A stretch of DNA of 64,000 nt from Rhodanobacteraceae bacterium ZG21-1 (GCA_021390615.1 JAJEJU010000024.1:1364001-1428000), one strand, 5' to 3'; shown: positions 48,401 through 55,557, counted from the stretch's first letter. Program-made: numbers and translations. Notes: generated from the sequence alone by a model not told the origin.

Positions 48401-49545
48401 ACGCCAAGGACAAGCTCAGCGTGAATCTGACGCCGCAGCAGGCGCGCGCGCTGTTCGACCAGCAGCCCGAATACGTGCAGCGCCTGTTCGTGGAGCAGGA
48501 GCTGTTCAAGATTCTCGCCACCGTCGGCAACGACTACAACGACGCGTCCAGCAAGTACTACCACCAGTACGCACGCGGCTACGCCGCCATCAGCACCTTG
48601 TTCCCCGCGTCGCTGGGCTATACCGCGAACGGCGGGCAGGGCGGCGAGAACGGCTCGACCAAGCCGGTGGATACCGGCGATCTGGATATCCGCAGCTCCA
48701 CCATCCAGACCCAGCAGGGCGGCAACATTTCCATCCTCGGGCCGGGCGGCCAGGCCTTGCTGGGCAGCGCGTCGGCGCCGCCGGTCATCGTCGGCCCCAA
48801 CGGCACGGTGGTGGCGGGACCGAACACCATGGGCGTGCTGACCCTGGAGCAGGGCAGCGTGGACATGTTCACCGACCGCAGCGTGCTGCTGGCGCAGAGC
48901 CGCATCTTCACCGAGCAGGGCGGCGACTTGGTGATGTGGAGTTCCAACGGCGACATCAACGCAGGCCAGGGCGCCAAGACCACCGCCGAAATTCCGCCGC
49001 CGACGTATCTGTGCACCTACGACGCGTGGTGCCGCATCGATGCGCGCGGCGAAGTCAGCGGCGCCGGCATCGCCACGCTGCAGACCGTGCAGGGTGCGCC
49101 GGGCGGCAGCGTCTATCTGATTGCGCCGCGCGGCACCGTGGATGCGGGCGACGCCGGCATCCGCGTCTCCGGCAATCTGGTGGTGGCGGCGGCGCAGGTG
49201 GCCAACGCCGACAATATCCAGGTGCAGGGCACCAAGATCGGCACGCCGGTGGTGCAATCGGTCAACATCGGCGCGCTCAACGCGGCAAGCGCCGCAGCGA
49301 ATGCGGTCAATCAGGTCGCCGCGGATATCGCCAACAAGCAGCGCGACGATGCGCGCAGCCAGCAATCCTCGGTGATCACGGTCAATGTGCTTGGTCCCGG
49401 CGAGGGCAGCGGCAGTACCAGCGGGCCGCCCAGCGCTAGCACCTACAACCCGGACAGCCCGGTGCAGGTGCTGGGAGCAGGGCATCTCGACAGCGCACGC
49501 AGAAAAGCGCTGACTGCGGCGGAACAAAAGCGGCTCGCCGAATAA
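36472..49545 (+). CDS. TpsA exoprotein, giant filamentous haemagglutinin-family protein
   Basis: The product is about 4357 aa. A long signal region ends TQWIAAALAMGAMQAHAAAP. The TPS secretion domain spans about residues 150-400 (ILTWDSFNVGRNTTLYFNQ, WIALNRIVDPTGVPSQIFG, AEGTVYLLNRNGILFGAG, VNTGSFLASSLYL). A very long right-handed beta-helix stretch rich in Gly/Ser/Asn/Ala repeats follows. The C-terminal part matches the DUF3739 end of FHA-family proteins (LTPQQARALFDQQPEYVQRLF; FLVEAGRNIG; VLLAQSRIFTEQGGDLVMW). No CDI-type toxin end or intein is present. The GTG at 36472 is preferred for its GGGGGCGAG ribosome site; the ATG at 36529 starts the core signal peptide. Surface adhesion or biofilm is the family role. 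The TpsB partner is 6.7 kb upstream, and the gene has its own copy of the shared promoter element. Confidence 0.93.
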   Translation: MSRQAAYSNRRRGLPAPASMQRRPLTQWIAAALAMGAMQAHAAAPPLSQAWLAQSQQNPAAAAANPTPGNAASGLSALTPQVSGQLLQQRVVQQSIANLTSAAQAVAAQISAQQAAQRAAQAQTTPVPDGLTPGGLQVAAGVASDPSLWQNANAPVSSNTNGHTTVQVKQTAQKAILTWDSFNVGRNTTLYFNQSGGTQNDGSNNWIALNRIVDPTGVPSQIFGQIKAEGTVYLLNRNGILFGAGSQVNTGSFLASSLYLFNSDVTASNNTFLSSGIAASSTGTQQGFLTGGVFNDGKNHDVVIQQGASITTGAQGFTLIAAPNVSNAGSIIADDGQAILAATTKLSNAATNGSLQVYNDTYLGVSQQNYLLNAGTVTNTGLVQARRGQVHLLGDNVDQAGVALASTSISHPGSIELRAQDGGSGNNSFARSGALTLAPGSVTAVLPEEDGTTTSSTPAANQAFVGSSLTLAGGTVNFQQGSLLEAPGATLNVSAQIDAPGAGIALPATAGRIYVDDGSILDVSGLANVVLPMSALLVTIPRIGQNELADSPLLRNGFLYTQKDVVVDSSQSGTLPDGLNWIGSPILNVAGYVENVPRDISQMLTKGGSIGLNGTEVIVRSGAQLNLDGGYIAYQPGWITTPNLLGADGAIYNIASADPNMTYVGFAGQYTDTHSRWGVSETYTTPLMAGMQRWDPGFIVGSDAGSLNIQVNGALVLDGAISAQSFAGRNQVAQGQQPSNGQLSVAPLPTTYGFTSQYGYAQGILLQQSSLVLEDLAPGFNADTPWDVVLKAQDATATPEDNLRNWLTLSADTIEQSGFGSVNVQSSAILEPLGTSLAVQPGGSIALTGSNITVLGSLSAPSGKINLTTTAPALLPAGSAAADDNANITIGSNATLSTRGLWINDSGQTADSSIGDRYVNGGSISLTTQQAYLGNPDNGVDGTGSILLQPGSLLDVSGGGYVDPSGQVRTSMGMPIGQGGDISLLTYAGQNFGVNANSPTSLDSGRIELGGELHGYGFSGGGTLSLQAAQIQIGGDPSAMALKNGLYLPASFFAGQGFDNYALTAVTDASIAAGTTVNVQRANLLPNDAALQTAPSGTDLYASDAANPQGIYASVGLLDPYHRWAGRDTTAGHGPGFSLNAGAYLDWNRLASTVSSGAPQYAGVSGSLLLGQGASIVADAGAAVSLSGTQATTVLGTVTAPGGAIAITVGSALKSRQSGLPTVTPYVWLGSQAVLDASGVSLVDPWVTAVSGSAGGGTIPAGFIPRTGDVLAGGSVSLSGYGGYVLAQQGSQIDVSGAADTYDLPVATSTLGASSVGYVATPVWSDAGSIAFNASAGLYADATLQAHGGAAQAEGGSLSIVGLVGSPAAQQNAKGLLLQQSGELLPAGLQPGGSVESGGPSGILHFAADRLDGSGISSLNLGAPTTSTDSTQGVLPLGFAGDVKLSLAKSFTANASSYIDLPAGSTGLSTAGGYAQGTGTVSIDAPYVNLSGTLQNTSAPVALAGDGALRVNADFIDLGGWLNLQQWGSADFTSSGDLRFYLPPTYAYSNGAALPGLLFTTGDLTFKAAQLYPVSDYHFVIDANASGLADAQGQALSTTVSILPNGSSTAPLSAGGGLLISADHIEQEGTIRVPSGTLVLGVKDPAAQAAAFGLNPALFPLATTQSVHLAAGSMTSVSLDNATVPYGTTIDGVEWRYNGDPLNDSNDLTAPPSKQLSINGVDLALDKGAGVDLSGGGELQAEEWVSGTGGSRDVLSQYGTSYTQSSTGTQVPQYADGRAIYAILPGYQAPLAAQDAALEKGAGAGPAVGQAVYLAGAPGLPAGMYTLLPAKYATLPGAYRVVQDTSAIDSVPGNSVVQPDGTLSVTGYFADALSGARSARNTTFLLQSGPVWQQYSQYTISNADTFFANLASKAGTVAPSLPADAGQLVLAAGQQLNLGASLTATPGTGGRSSQVDIAAQAIQILGDGEAARSGYLTLSADGLTALNAGSLLIGGTRSLTASGEQIDSVADSVVLSNDSAHPLAGQEIMLVADGSTTPGAQGVLLESGSSIQASGSSNAADSQPIVFGQNPGTDASGKPIAAISGDGAMLRVSQNGTATVTRNQVPGSGGVAGTPAGQLTIEAGANIQGGNALTLDATGTTLVDPSAVFDAKVIDASSSQITFTGEGTNPQASGLVIGPQTLNLFRNAQQVILRSRGSIDFLGNLNIDLANTLELDAGALVSDGGQVDIQAGQLGLGNALGATKPAFALGSGSLALHAGEIDFGAGNTTLQGFGSFSATASSGMAGQGSGGVDFGSLNVNLATPVLLAESGANTSLSTTGSFNLSNGGGTALQRDAMGGSLSLSGGSLSIATSVQAIAGNLNLTASSGDLHVASGANLDAAGANKTFFDTVAYAPGGALALAASHGNVVVDAGSTLNFSGAAQGGDAGSLSVTAADQVQLNGLLQGQANSGYRGGYFSLNSGSAVDLDNIAALANAAGATGLVDVSSGVGNLTLSSGHTLTAQKVYLSANGGSAGPSASDGNVLIDGTINAAAASGSQIQLYGNSGVDVEGSLIATSSIPAQRGGNVTIGTSGVGDGSLNAAYGYENVQSAQSGRIHLGANARIDVSGGSADNFSGGQVSLRAPLLADGDVQIAIDGGGSSIVGARAVTVEPYAVWSTADASTDASKHFDGVIDPAGWYQDGGSGKPAMVAGTWTDATGKILAAPTSDAQLKQYLGVDYFMPTQANADHQGFYGYVDGDASKGPGALMGYVEQPGFAFGDRYAGIANLSVRPGIELRSPADGPAGGDISVLTNWNLGAGTTASDGSITLAYRYQGLAPILTVRAANNLDIEASITDGFYQQNSGATLANPPVPPPPPPPVGDNGYAQAYTDYQTSQQYLDSNGLWNGTINLYVGGTADISKDPYYQPLQAPLQGQTANYYTNYDKYIGEIGDGNNQAWAYAFATWNNPAVWGFNTYSPTTLVAPQPGAYGNYSDYITAYQNWLTTNFNAAMYGPQGQPSTPSPLLLPIDADYGKYTSDYAEYIVGHANYYQYVFNIAGSGLNGGELFYAPFAPAANPVNDNPAYDKALAAYQTSQEYLDSNGLWNGTINLYVGGTADISKDPYYQPLQAPLKGQSANYYANYDQYIGEVGDGNNQAWAYAFATWNNPTVWGFNTYSPTTLVAPQPGAYDTYGNYVSAYQNWLTTNFNASMYGPSGQPSTPSPLLLPIDTDYGKYTSDYAEYITGHANYYQYVFNIAGSGLNGGELFYAPFAPASNAAPSGGGGGTPPTSVPVPASAANNSPSNMPSLGSPASLASATLLGGSSTSYRLVAGADLDVGDPLALSATSTGTVSLDGHFAVTDTLTDPSVVTPNSPYAGKTLLLPTTVRTGTGSIDIAAAGDIDWLDSAAPATVYTAGEPTSGTTAGTGVSVLRPSEVAGSLDPTAPDMLVTGLVNPTHAGDISLTAQSGINGIEQVYDSTGNVTKGTAGGSIAQFWWPWMQTGNAADGSSSSINFGNFDQGVMSVGGNVAVSAGGDIRELSVSLPTTWIASSDRSSVTTVGGGNLNVQAGGDILSGSYFVANGQGNIAAGGNIDADFSYAPSGTTGVTTTPVSTLLAMQDAQVAVSARQGVNLGGVFDPSYYTNASVNSILPARHFDAQGYGNASSLSVSTVDGDLSFGSLQTPGQLFNFGGTAGVAGPVLPASLNLSALSGDIHVLGSGELYPSPTGNLNMLADGSIDFSQQTAGDSNAESFGLIDLSPAAMPSPLQPSSLGEFLGAGSTDTNSFQYHMQDPLHGDDSTPVRIYALNGDIIDGTTAPNGFNYLSLAIMPSKPALIYAGRDIVNLDFIGQQTHAADITRISAGRDIYDTPYLANYPWTNDFINGYELAPALLLGGPGSFLVEAGRNIGPLTSQAETSKSNQAIPLTGIDSVGNLFNDYLPHEGANVNVAFGVGPGMAVADFITQYLDPANGVDGVGSLVPDLVGFMDQRVAGQVVDTGYAKDKLSVNLTPQQARALFDQQPEYVQRLFVEQELFKILATVGNDYNDASSKYYHQYARGYAAISTLFPASLGYTANGGQGGENGSTKPVDTGDLDIRSSTIQTQQGGNISILGPGGQALLGSASAPPVIVGPNGTVVAGPNTMGVLTLEQGSVDMFTDRSVLLAQSRIFTEQGGDLVMWSSNGDINAGQGAKTTAEIPPPTYLCTYDAWCRIDARGEVSGAGIATLQTVQGAPGGSVYLIAPRGTVDAGDAGIRVSGNLVVAAAQVANADNIQVQGTKIGTPVVQSVNIGALNAASAAANAVNQVAADIANKQRDDARSQQSSVITVNVLGPGEGSGSTSGPPSASTYNPDSPVQVLGAGHLDSARRKALTAAEQKRLAE
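45084..46232 (+). repeat. Two tandem ~550-bp coding repeats inside tpsA
   Basis: Copies at 45084-45635 and 45681-46232 are offset by 597 bases (199 codons). They encode nearly the same Tyr/Asn/Trp-rich module: YQTSQ(Q/E)YLDSNGLWNGTI, YVGGTADISKDPYYQPLQAP, NNQAWAYAFATWNNP, NTYSPTTLVAPQPGAY, DYAEYI.GHANYYQYVFNIAG. This composition is very different from the Gly/Ser/Ala helix around it. Confidence 0.9.
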
Positions 49546-49719
49546 ATATGCATCGAGCTCCTTGATTTATTTCGGCTGAAACAAGCAAGCGGCGTGGATT
49601 TTTAATCGCGCCCCTGGCCGGATTTATTCCGGCCTGAAAATCAAAATCGACAACCCCACCCCGAGCGCTCGATTCGCTGCGGCGAGTTGCGCCTGGATTT
49701 TATCCGCATGAGGCTGATT

Positions 49720-50112
49720 ATGAGCCATATCAGCGCCCTCGCCGAGGCGCTTCATCAGCTATTGGATGCGCGCCAGCAACGCATGGCCGAATGGCTGATC
49801 GATCGCTGCCGGCGCGATGTGCTCGATGAATTACTGGAATTGCCGAACGACGTCGTGCATGCCCGCATCGGCTATGTGGTGAGGGAGCGCTTGCGCAAAC
49901 GCCGGCCGAACGCAGACGAGCGCGCCATTTCCGCCATGGAGGCATTGCGGAATGTGCTTAATTTATGGTGTCGGGAGGGGCGCCGCGCCACCATTCGCAC
50001 GCTGTTCCGGGAGCTGGACAACGAGGCGATGTCGAGCTTGTCGCGGCAGCCCGACCTGGATTCCGAAGTCGTCTCCATGCTGCGCGATTATTGCTCCCGA
50101 GCACATCATTGA
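49720..50112 (+). CDS. Small cytosolic helical protein, unknown
   Basis: The 130-aa product begins MSHISALAEALHQLLDARQQ and is predicted largely helical, with many Arg and Glu/Asp. It has no signal peptide or membrane segment. The start at 49720 has GAGG six bases before it; in-frame alternatives lie upstream at 49708 (ATG) and 49687. It follows the tpsA gene by 174 bases on the same strand. I recognise no family. A regulator or chaperone of the TPS locus is possible but unsupported. Confidence 0.6.
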   Translation: MSHISALAEALHQLLDARQQRMAEWLIDRCRRDVLDELLELPNDVVHARIGYVVRERLRKRRPNADERAISAMEALRNVLNLWCREGRRATIRTLFRELDNEAMSSLSRQPDLDSEVVSMLRDYCSRAHH

Positions 50113-50360
50113 TTGCTTAACTACCAGCTCTCAATCGCCGAATGATTCACGCTCCGAGCGATTTTGTGTGATGGCGTCAAGGTAATTCATCTGCTATATA
50201 TGGCTGGCACCTCCATTATTCATTTTGGCATTGACGCCAGCTTAACCATGTAATGATCCTGGCATATTTCAGGCCATTTATTGTTCACTGCCATGCAATC
50301 CGCGTCAGGTAAATATTCTTTACCTCCAACGGGGAGGTGTTACTTAATAGGAACTACGCC

Positions 50361-51707
50361 ATGAGTTATAAATTTGCAAAGGGAAATACCCAAGTGAAGA
50401 TGCTCGCTGGTCTTGTGCTGCTTGGCCTGGCTTCTGCTGCCAGCGCGCAGAGTTCCATCCTGGTCGGCGGTGGCGCCACCCTGCCGGCCGTCGGCTACGG
50501 CGGCACCGTGACCAACCGCCTGATCGCTCCGCCGACCAAGGGTTCGCTGCTGTTCGCGTACACCAACCTGGCTGGCGCGGGTAACCCGAAGACCTCGTAC
50601 TGCCAGACCGGCAGCGGCACCGGCAAGACCGTGCTGGAAGGCAACCAGCCGATGGTGGCCAACGTCAACGCCGATTGCGTTGCTGAGCCCACCCCGCCGC
50701 CGACTCCGCCGCTGACCATCGGTTTCGGCGCGACCTCGGAAGGCGAGACCCTGACCCAGCCGCACTTCATCGGTTCGGATTCGCCGCTCGCGCAGTCGGA
50801 CTACACCGCTTATCAGTCGGGCCACAGCAGCGGCCAGCCGGTGCAGATCCCGGCGGTCAGCGGCGCGATCGCCATCGCCTTCAACAAGGCCGGCGTCAGC
50901 GCGCTGAACCTCACCGAGAACCAGGTTTGCCAGATCTTCTCCGGCCAGATCAAGACCTGGAACGACCCGGCCCTGGCCTCGGCCGGCGTGCCGGCCGGCG
51001 TGTCCGGCAACATCAACATCGTCTATCGCAGCGACGGCAGCGGCACCTCGTTCAACTTCAGCAACCATCTGTCGGCGGTCTGCGGTGCGAAGTCGATCGG
51101 CGGCCTGGGCATCGCCACGGCCTTCCAGACCAACCAGACCTATACCACGGCGGCGGCGGCTTACCTGTCGTCCTACGCCGCTTCGCAGGGCGCGTCGGGC
51201 AACCCGGCGGTGGTCACTGCGGTGCTGGCCACCGACGGCAGCATCGGCTACGCCGAGACGGCCAATGCGCTGAGCGGCGGCGCCAAGTTCGCGGCCGTCA
51301 GCAACCTGAGCGCCCCGGCCACCTTCGTGAACCCGGGCACCTACGGCGGCACCGCGCTGCCGGTGAACGTGGTGTACAACCAGGTCATCTCCAACACCAA
51401 CGACAGCAATGGCCGTCCGGTGCTGGTGGCGATCACCCCGACGCTCACCACGCAGTGCATCGCCCTGGTCAATCCGTCGGACTTCGCGGTGCCGAGCAGC
51501 GGCTATCCGATCCTGGCCGTGTCCTACCTGCTGGCCAACTCGGCCGGCAACGGCACCGATCTGGCCCATGTCCGCGGCCTGATGTTTGCCCCGTACAACG
51601 CCTCGATCCGTAGCGCGGTGACCAAGATCGGCGCCAACTCTGGTCTGTCCTTCCTGACCAACGCCGATATGACCTCGACCAAGATCAACGGCTGCATCAC
51701 CAACTAA
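50361..51707 (+). CDS. Secreted PstS/DING-like phosphate-binding protein
   Basis: The 448-aa product has a signal peptide (MLAGLVLLGLASAASAQSS). The mature protein starts SILVGGGATLPAVGY, where PstS/DING proteins usually start with a similar GGGATLP. Binding-loop motifs of the phosphate-binding family are visible: FIGSDSPL, SGAIAIAFNKAG, QIFSGQIKTWNDP and NIVYRSDGSGTSFNFSNHL. A Pro-Thr rich insert (PTPPPTPPL) is also present. It binds phosphate or a related anion outside the cell. No PstCAB permease genes are nearby, so it may be a secreted DING-type protein rather than part of an uptake system. AGGAA lies 8 bases before the ATG. A strong terminator follows 18 bases after the stop. Confidence 0.88.
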   Translation: MSYKFAKGNTQVKMLAGLVLLGLASAASAQSSILVGGGATLPAVGYGGTVTNRLIAPPTKGSLLFAYTNLAGAGNPKTSYCQTGSGTGKTVLEGNQPMVANVNADCVAEPTPPPTPPLTIGFGATSEGETLTQPHFIGSDSPLAQSDYTAYQSGHSSGQPVQIPAVSGAIAIAFNKAGVSALNLTENQVCQIFSGQIKTWNDPALASAGVPAGVSGNINIVYRSDGSGTSFNFSNHLSAVCGAKSIGGLGIATAFQTNQTYTTAAAAYLSSYAASQGASGNPAVVTAVLATDGSIGYAETANALSGGAKFAAVSNLSAPATFVNPGTYGGTALPVNVVYNQVISNTNDSNGRPVLVAITPTLTTQCIALVNPSDFAVPSSGYPILAVSYLLANSAGNGTDLAHVRGLMFAPYNASIRSAVTKIGANSGLSFLTNADMTSTKINGCITN

Positions 51708-51725
51708 GCCGGCATCTTGCGGCGA

Positions 51726-51760
51726 CAAGGGCGGGACGTATGGTCCCGCCCTTGTTTTTT
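51726..51760 (+). terminator. Rho-independent terminator
   Basis: A perfect 12-bp GC-rich stem (CAAGGGCGGGAC / GTCCCGCCCTTG) with a 5-base loop is followed by six T residues. It ends the transcript of the PstS/DING-like gene. Confidence 0.92.
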
Positions 51761-52381
51761 GTTGCATAGATTCGCCACCGACCAGCGCCTTGCAGTGGGC
51801 TGTCTTCGCGGCAGGGTCGATGCAGCGGCATTCCCACCGGATTGAGCCAGCGCCCCAGACTGGGCCACTGATTGGCCTCCGACCTTCTGCGGATCGGCTC
51901 CGACCAGATTCCTGCAGCCCACGGGCGCCTAGCCTGCAGGCGGGCATCGCTGAACCCAATCCGCCAGGTGCTTGCATCTGAAGGATGGGCATCGCCATAT
52001 CGGTCGGCGACCTGGCCGGCCGACGGCACCGTCGGCGTCCAACGTGAGGCCGCGTTGGAGAGCAAGCGGTCGAGGGCAGGGCAGACGTCCATTCTCGGCG
52101 CACTGCGGACATCCGTCGCAAAGGAACAGGCAGAAGGCAGGCCTGGGCGCGCGCGGTCGTTCGAAACTCGTCCGCACTGCAGTAGCCGCTAAGAGACCGA
52201 AACGCCATCGGCACTCGCCTGACGCCATCAAGGCCAAGGCGACGACTGAGGCAAGCACATGCGCAATGAGTGCCCGTTCAGGCGATCGGGATCACCCACG
52301 ATCTCGGCCGTCCGCCATCAATGCAAACCAGCGCCGGACCGACTTGGCAAGTCTCGGCTGCGGCAATCGGATGCGGCTAGC
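51761..52381. other. Intergenic, convergent, no gene
   Basis: These 621 bases lie between the PstS/DING-like terminator and the minus-strand PNGase gene end. Several frames are open because of the GC bias, but none has a start site or family signature. Confidence 0.45.
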
Positions 52382-54166
52382 TCATAGCGTGTAGGGCGAG
52401 CCGTCGGGATGGGCAAACCACAAGACATGGTTGCGCCCCTGCGGGCATCCCTGACCTTCGCTATAGGCGGACAAGCTGCCGTTCGCACTGGTGACATTGG
52501 TTTGATAACAGCTGTTCAGCGAGTCCCCGAAGTCGAAGCTCTGGTAGCTGTTCTGGCCGCTATGGCCGGTGTAGTTGCCGTTCTTGTCGAACGCCAGCGT
52601 GTCGGCGGCCGATACATCGTTGTGCACATGGGCTTCGTACAAGACTTTGTCGCCGAGGTTCAGCGTGGTGCTCTGGTTGTCGTTCTGCAGCACACTGCTG
52701 GCCACCGTGCTGCTGCCGTCGGCCGCCACTTGCTGGTTGTAGTCCAGGTACAGCGGATAGTCGACATGTACGTGATACTCGCCAAGCGACTGGCTGCCGA
52801 TGCGCTGAGCGCTGGTGCTGTTGGATGTGGTCAGTTGCTGGGTGGTCTGGTGATAAGTCGAGGCATCGATGACGAAGCTCTGCGTGTTGTCGAAGCTCAC
52901 TGCCTGATTGACCAGGGTATAGACCCGGCCGCGCGAGGTGTCGGCATAGCCTTCGATGATGGACTGACGAGCGAGCTGGGTGGTGATGCTTCCATCGATG
53001 TCGCCCTTGCCGTCGTCCGTCAGCGTGCTGCTGATCGTCGGCGTGGGCGCCTGGCCGGCCAGGGTGTTGCGAGTGATCTGGCCGGTGACCTGTTCGCGCC
53101 GCTTGTCCTGATAGATCAGCAGTGCCGCGGTGACCGAGAAGCTGTTGTGGGCACCGGCAACGTTGACTGCTATCTCATGCGGTGCGCCGTTGCTGATCAA
53201 GCCCGCAAAGGGCGTGAGGTCCACGCGGTAAGGCATGAAGTTCAAGGTCTGCACGCCCGGCGTCGGCTGCCACAGGTACGGGTCGATGCCGCCGGTATAG
53301 ATCCACGGATAAATCGGTGCGATGCCGGCCGGCTGACCATCGATGCTGATCTCGGCCTCGCGGAAGTTGCCGCCGCCGCACGCATCGACTTCGCCGGCGT
53401 ACTGATCGGGCACGCAGCTGTACCAGAACTCGTCGCTGCCCTGACTCTGCGCGAACACGTCCAGATAGATGCGCTCGACATTGCGCGGCAGCTTGAGCGT
53501 CTTCGCCAGCTTGTCGGCAGGGCTGTTCAGCGTGGTGGTGCTCCCCAGCGGATCCGCGCCGAGCGGATAGACCGCATCGGCCGTCGACACATCGGCGTGG
53601 TCCAGGCTCGGATAGAACAGCAGTCGCGCGCTGCCGTGGATGACACCCGTATAGGTTCCGTTGACGACATTGCCGATGACGGCCTGGCCTCGCCGGGCAT
53701 CTCGCAGAAGGGCGCTGTAGTCGGTGAGGTCGCGCTCGACGTGCCAGCTCGGCGCGAGGTTGGACGAAGGCTCCTGAGTCGTACCGAAGTACAGGTTTAC
53801 GCCGCCCAGCCACAAGCTGGCGGTGCGATCGTACTGGCGTCCCGCAGTCACCGAAAAATCCGCTTCCAGCACGACCTTCGACCAGGACGCACGATCCGAA
53901 TCGTGCGCGCCCCGGCCGCAGCCCTTGGGCGGCTCGTAGCCATACGGGTGAGGGTTGAAGTCGGCAAAGCTGGCGTCGCGGAACAGCTCCACGATGCAAG
54001 GCTTGCCGGGCGGGCGCGGCACGGCAGGGTCGGCCACGGCGACGTTACGCGAACCGATGGAGAGAGCTGGGCTGGCGTCGGCAGCGAACGCGGTCCCCGC
54101 CATACCGAGCGCGCACGACAGGCAGGCGAACACCAGGCTGCGATAGATAGCCTTCTCTTGCTTCAT
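52382..54166 (-). CDS. Secreted peptide-N4-(N-acetylglucosaminyl)asparagine amidase A (PNGase A family)
   Basis: The 594-aa protein has a signal peptide (SLVFACLSCALGMAGTAFA). It is full length for the PNGase A family of plants, fungi and some bacteria. Visible matches include CIVELFRDASFADFNPHPYGYEPP near the N-terminus, TASLWLGGVNLYFGTTQEPS, WHVERDLTDYSALL, LDVFAQSQGSDEFWYSCVPD, REAEISIDGQPAG and YPWIYTGGIDPYLWQP...FMPYRVDLTPFAGL. PNGase A cleaves the N-glycan-Asn bond, including core alpha-1,3-fucosylated glycans. Acid-stable bacterial members are known, including from Dyella. The ATG at 54166 has GGGGAG about 8 bases before it. It stands alone between two plus-strand units. It probably acts outside the cell on plant or fungal glycoproteins. 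Confidence 0.9.
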   Translation of the reverse strand: MKQEKAIYRSLVFACLSCALGMAGTAFAADASPALSIGSRNVAVADPAVPRPPGKPCIVELFRDASFADFNPHPYGYEPPKGCGRGAHDSDRASWSKVVLEADFSVTAGRQYDRTASLWLGGVNLYFGTTQEPSSNLAPSWHVERDLTDYSALLRDARRGQAVIGNVVNGTYTGVIHGSARLLFYPSLDHADVSTADAVYPLGADPLGSTTTLNSPADKLAKTLKLPRNVERIYLDVFAQSQGSDEFWYSCVPDQYAGEVDACGGGNFREAEISIDGQPAGIAPIYPWIYTGGIDPYLWQPTPGVQTLNFMPYRVDLTPFAGLISNGAPHEIAVNVAGAHNSFSVTAALLIYQDKRREQVTGQITRNTLAGQAPTPTISSTLTDDGKGDIDGSITTQLARQSIIEGYADTSRGRVYTLVNQAVSFDNTQSFVIDASTYHQTTQQLTTSNSTSAQRIGSQSLGEYHVHVDYPLYLDYNQQVAADGSSTVASSVLQNDNQSTTLNLGDKVLYEAHVHNDVSAADTLAFDKNGNYTGHSGQNSYQSFDFGDSLNSCYQTNVTSANGSLSAYSEGQGCPQGRNHVLWFAHPDGSPYTL

Positions 54167-54889
54167 GACTATGTCTCCCCATCGTGCACAGCGCGGCGCC
54201 GAACATAGCACGGCTCATCAAGCAGTCCGTGTGAAGTCGGTCCTGCGATTTGAGTGTCTGCGCAACATGCCTGAGCCGCGCTCGTGTCGAGACAGGCTTG
54301 TGTCGAAACATGAACGACTGACTCGCGCCGGCCAAGCTGAACGGTCAACTTTCGCGGAAGCTTTCACTTTAAGAAGAGGAGTGCGTGGAAGCATCGTGAG
54401 AGGCATGCACACGCAGCGACATCAGCGCATGCGCATAGGGCGAGCCGGAGTGCTCGCAGAGATCGGCAAGATGTCGTCCGCATGCGTATGACGCCGGCAT
54501 GGCGATGATCCGATCCCGACCTCAAGGCATGGTCGCCATCGAAGCCGCACATGCCTGCATGCCGTTCAGCAGGCAGGCTCGTGTCGCAGACCGCGGTGCG
54601 ATGGCCTTGATGCAGCGCAAATGGACGTCTGAACGTCGATACTGAAACATGCCAGCAACGTGCCATGTGCGCAGACGACTCTTCAACATATCGTCCGTTG
54701 CTATAACAAAAGCTGTACGGCAACGCGTGAGGATCGAATCGTGGATTGAGTCTCGCAATGAGGCGCATTCATCGTCTAGGATCGCTTCGCAGTGAATCGG
54801 CAATGCAAGATCGACGAAACAGGGGATGTCGAGATTCACGCTGTCCATGCGGACTCCACATCCTGTTGTAAAAAAGTTAGGCGATCTTT
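54167..54889. other. Intergenic between divergent PNGase and EPS genes
   Basis: These 723 bases should carry the promoter of the polysaccharide locus and that of the PNGase gene. I see no supportable gene. The stretch near 54690-54725 is somewhat more AT-rich (GCTATAACAAAAGC) but no clear promoter pair can be assigned. Confidence 0.4.
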
Positions 54890-55324
54890 GTGTTCCAAAA
54901 CATCCTGCTTGTTTGCGTGGGGAACGTCTGCCGTAGTCCCACGGCAGAGTATCTGCTGCGAAATCGACTGCCCGATACGCACACCGGCGTGTCCAGCGCC
55001 GGCTTGGGGGCGCTTGACGACCGCCCGATGGACGCCACCGCAGCGGAGCTGCTGCTCGAGCACGGCATCGACGCCAGCGCGCATCGCGGCAAGCAGCTCA
55101 GCCCAGAGATGTTGCGGCAGGCCGAGCTGGTGCTGGTCATGGAGAAGGCGCATGCGGCGAACATCGCGCGCACTGCGCCGGAAGCCAGCGGGAAAGTATT
55201 CCTGCTGGGCAAATGGCTGGACGATCGAGATATCCCGGATCCTTACGGTCAGCAACGGCCTGCGTTCGAGCACGTCTATCAGCTGATCGATCAGGGCGTA
55301 TCGAGCTGGCTGCCGTATCTATGA
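54890..55324 (+). CDS. wzb: Low-molecular-weight protein-tyrosine phosphatase (Wzb/Etp type)
   Basis: The 144-aa protein begins FQNILLVCVGNVCRSPTAEYLL. The phosphate-binding C-x5-R-S loop lies at 9-16, as in Wzb/Etp/LMW-PTP. The general acid Asp is in the DIPDPYGQ motif near 117. It dephosphorylates the tyrosine-rich tail of the Wzc kinase encoded next and so controls polysaccharide chain export. The start is a GTG at 54890 since the family N-terminus begins there. It is the first gene of the EPS locus; 233 bases without a gene separate it from the wzc-like gene. Confidence 0.9.
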   Translation: MFQNILLVCVGNVCRSPTAEYLLRNRLPDTHTGVSSAGLGALDDRPMDATAAELLLEHGIDASAHRGKQLSPEMLRQAELVLVMEKAHAANIARTAPEASGKVFLLGKWLDDRDIPDPYGQQRPAFEHVYQLIDQGVSSWLPYL

Positions 55325-55557
55325 GAACTCGCTCGCGTCTGGCGGGGCGTGGATCGCGCCTCGCCGCCAGCCCGATGGCGTTGCGCAGCAGGCGGCGGCG
55401 AAGCGCTTCGCGCCGACGCCACGCTGCAGGCGGCTCGACGCTGCCGCTCTCTTGCGCAAGGAATGCACTCTCCCGTCTGCGTGCAGGCGGATTTCAGTGC
55501 GGGAGCTGCCGAGATCGTTAATCGATCTCGGCTCTCCTTCCTCACCAAAAGCTCTCT

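Noticed and set aside
39304-49527. 3407-aa minus-strand frame opposite tpsA
   Set aside because: Low-complexity antisense frame kept open by GC-rich codon bias; the plus strand encodes a clear TPS exoprotein.
36472-49545. Contact-dependent inhibition (CdiA) toxin with immunity gene
   Set aside because: The C-terminus matches the DUF3739-type end with no VENN motif or variable toxin domain. The following small gene is not a recognisable immunity protein.
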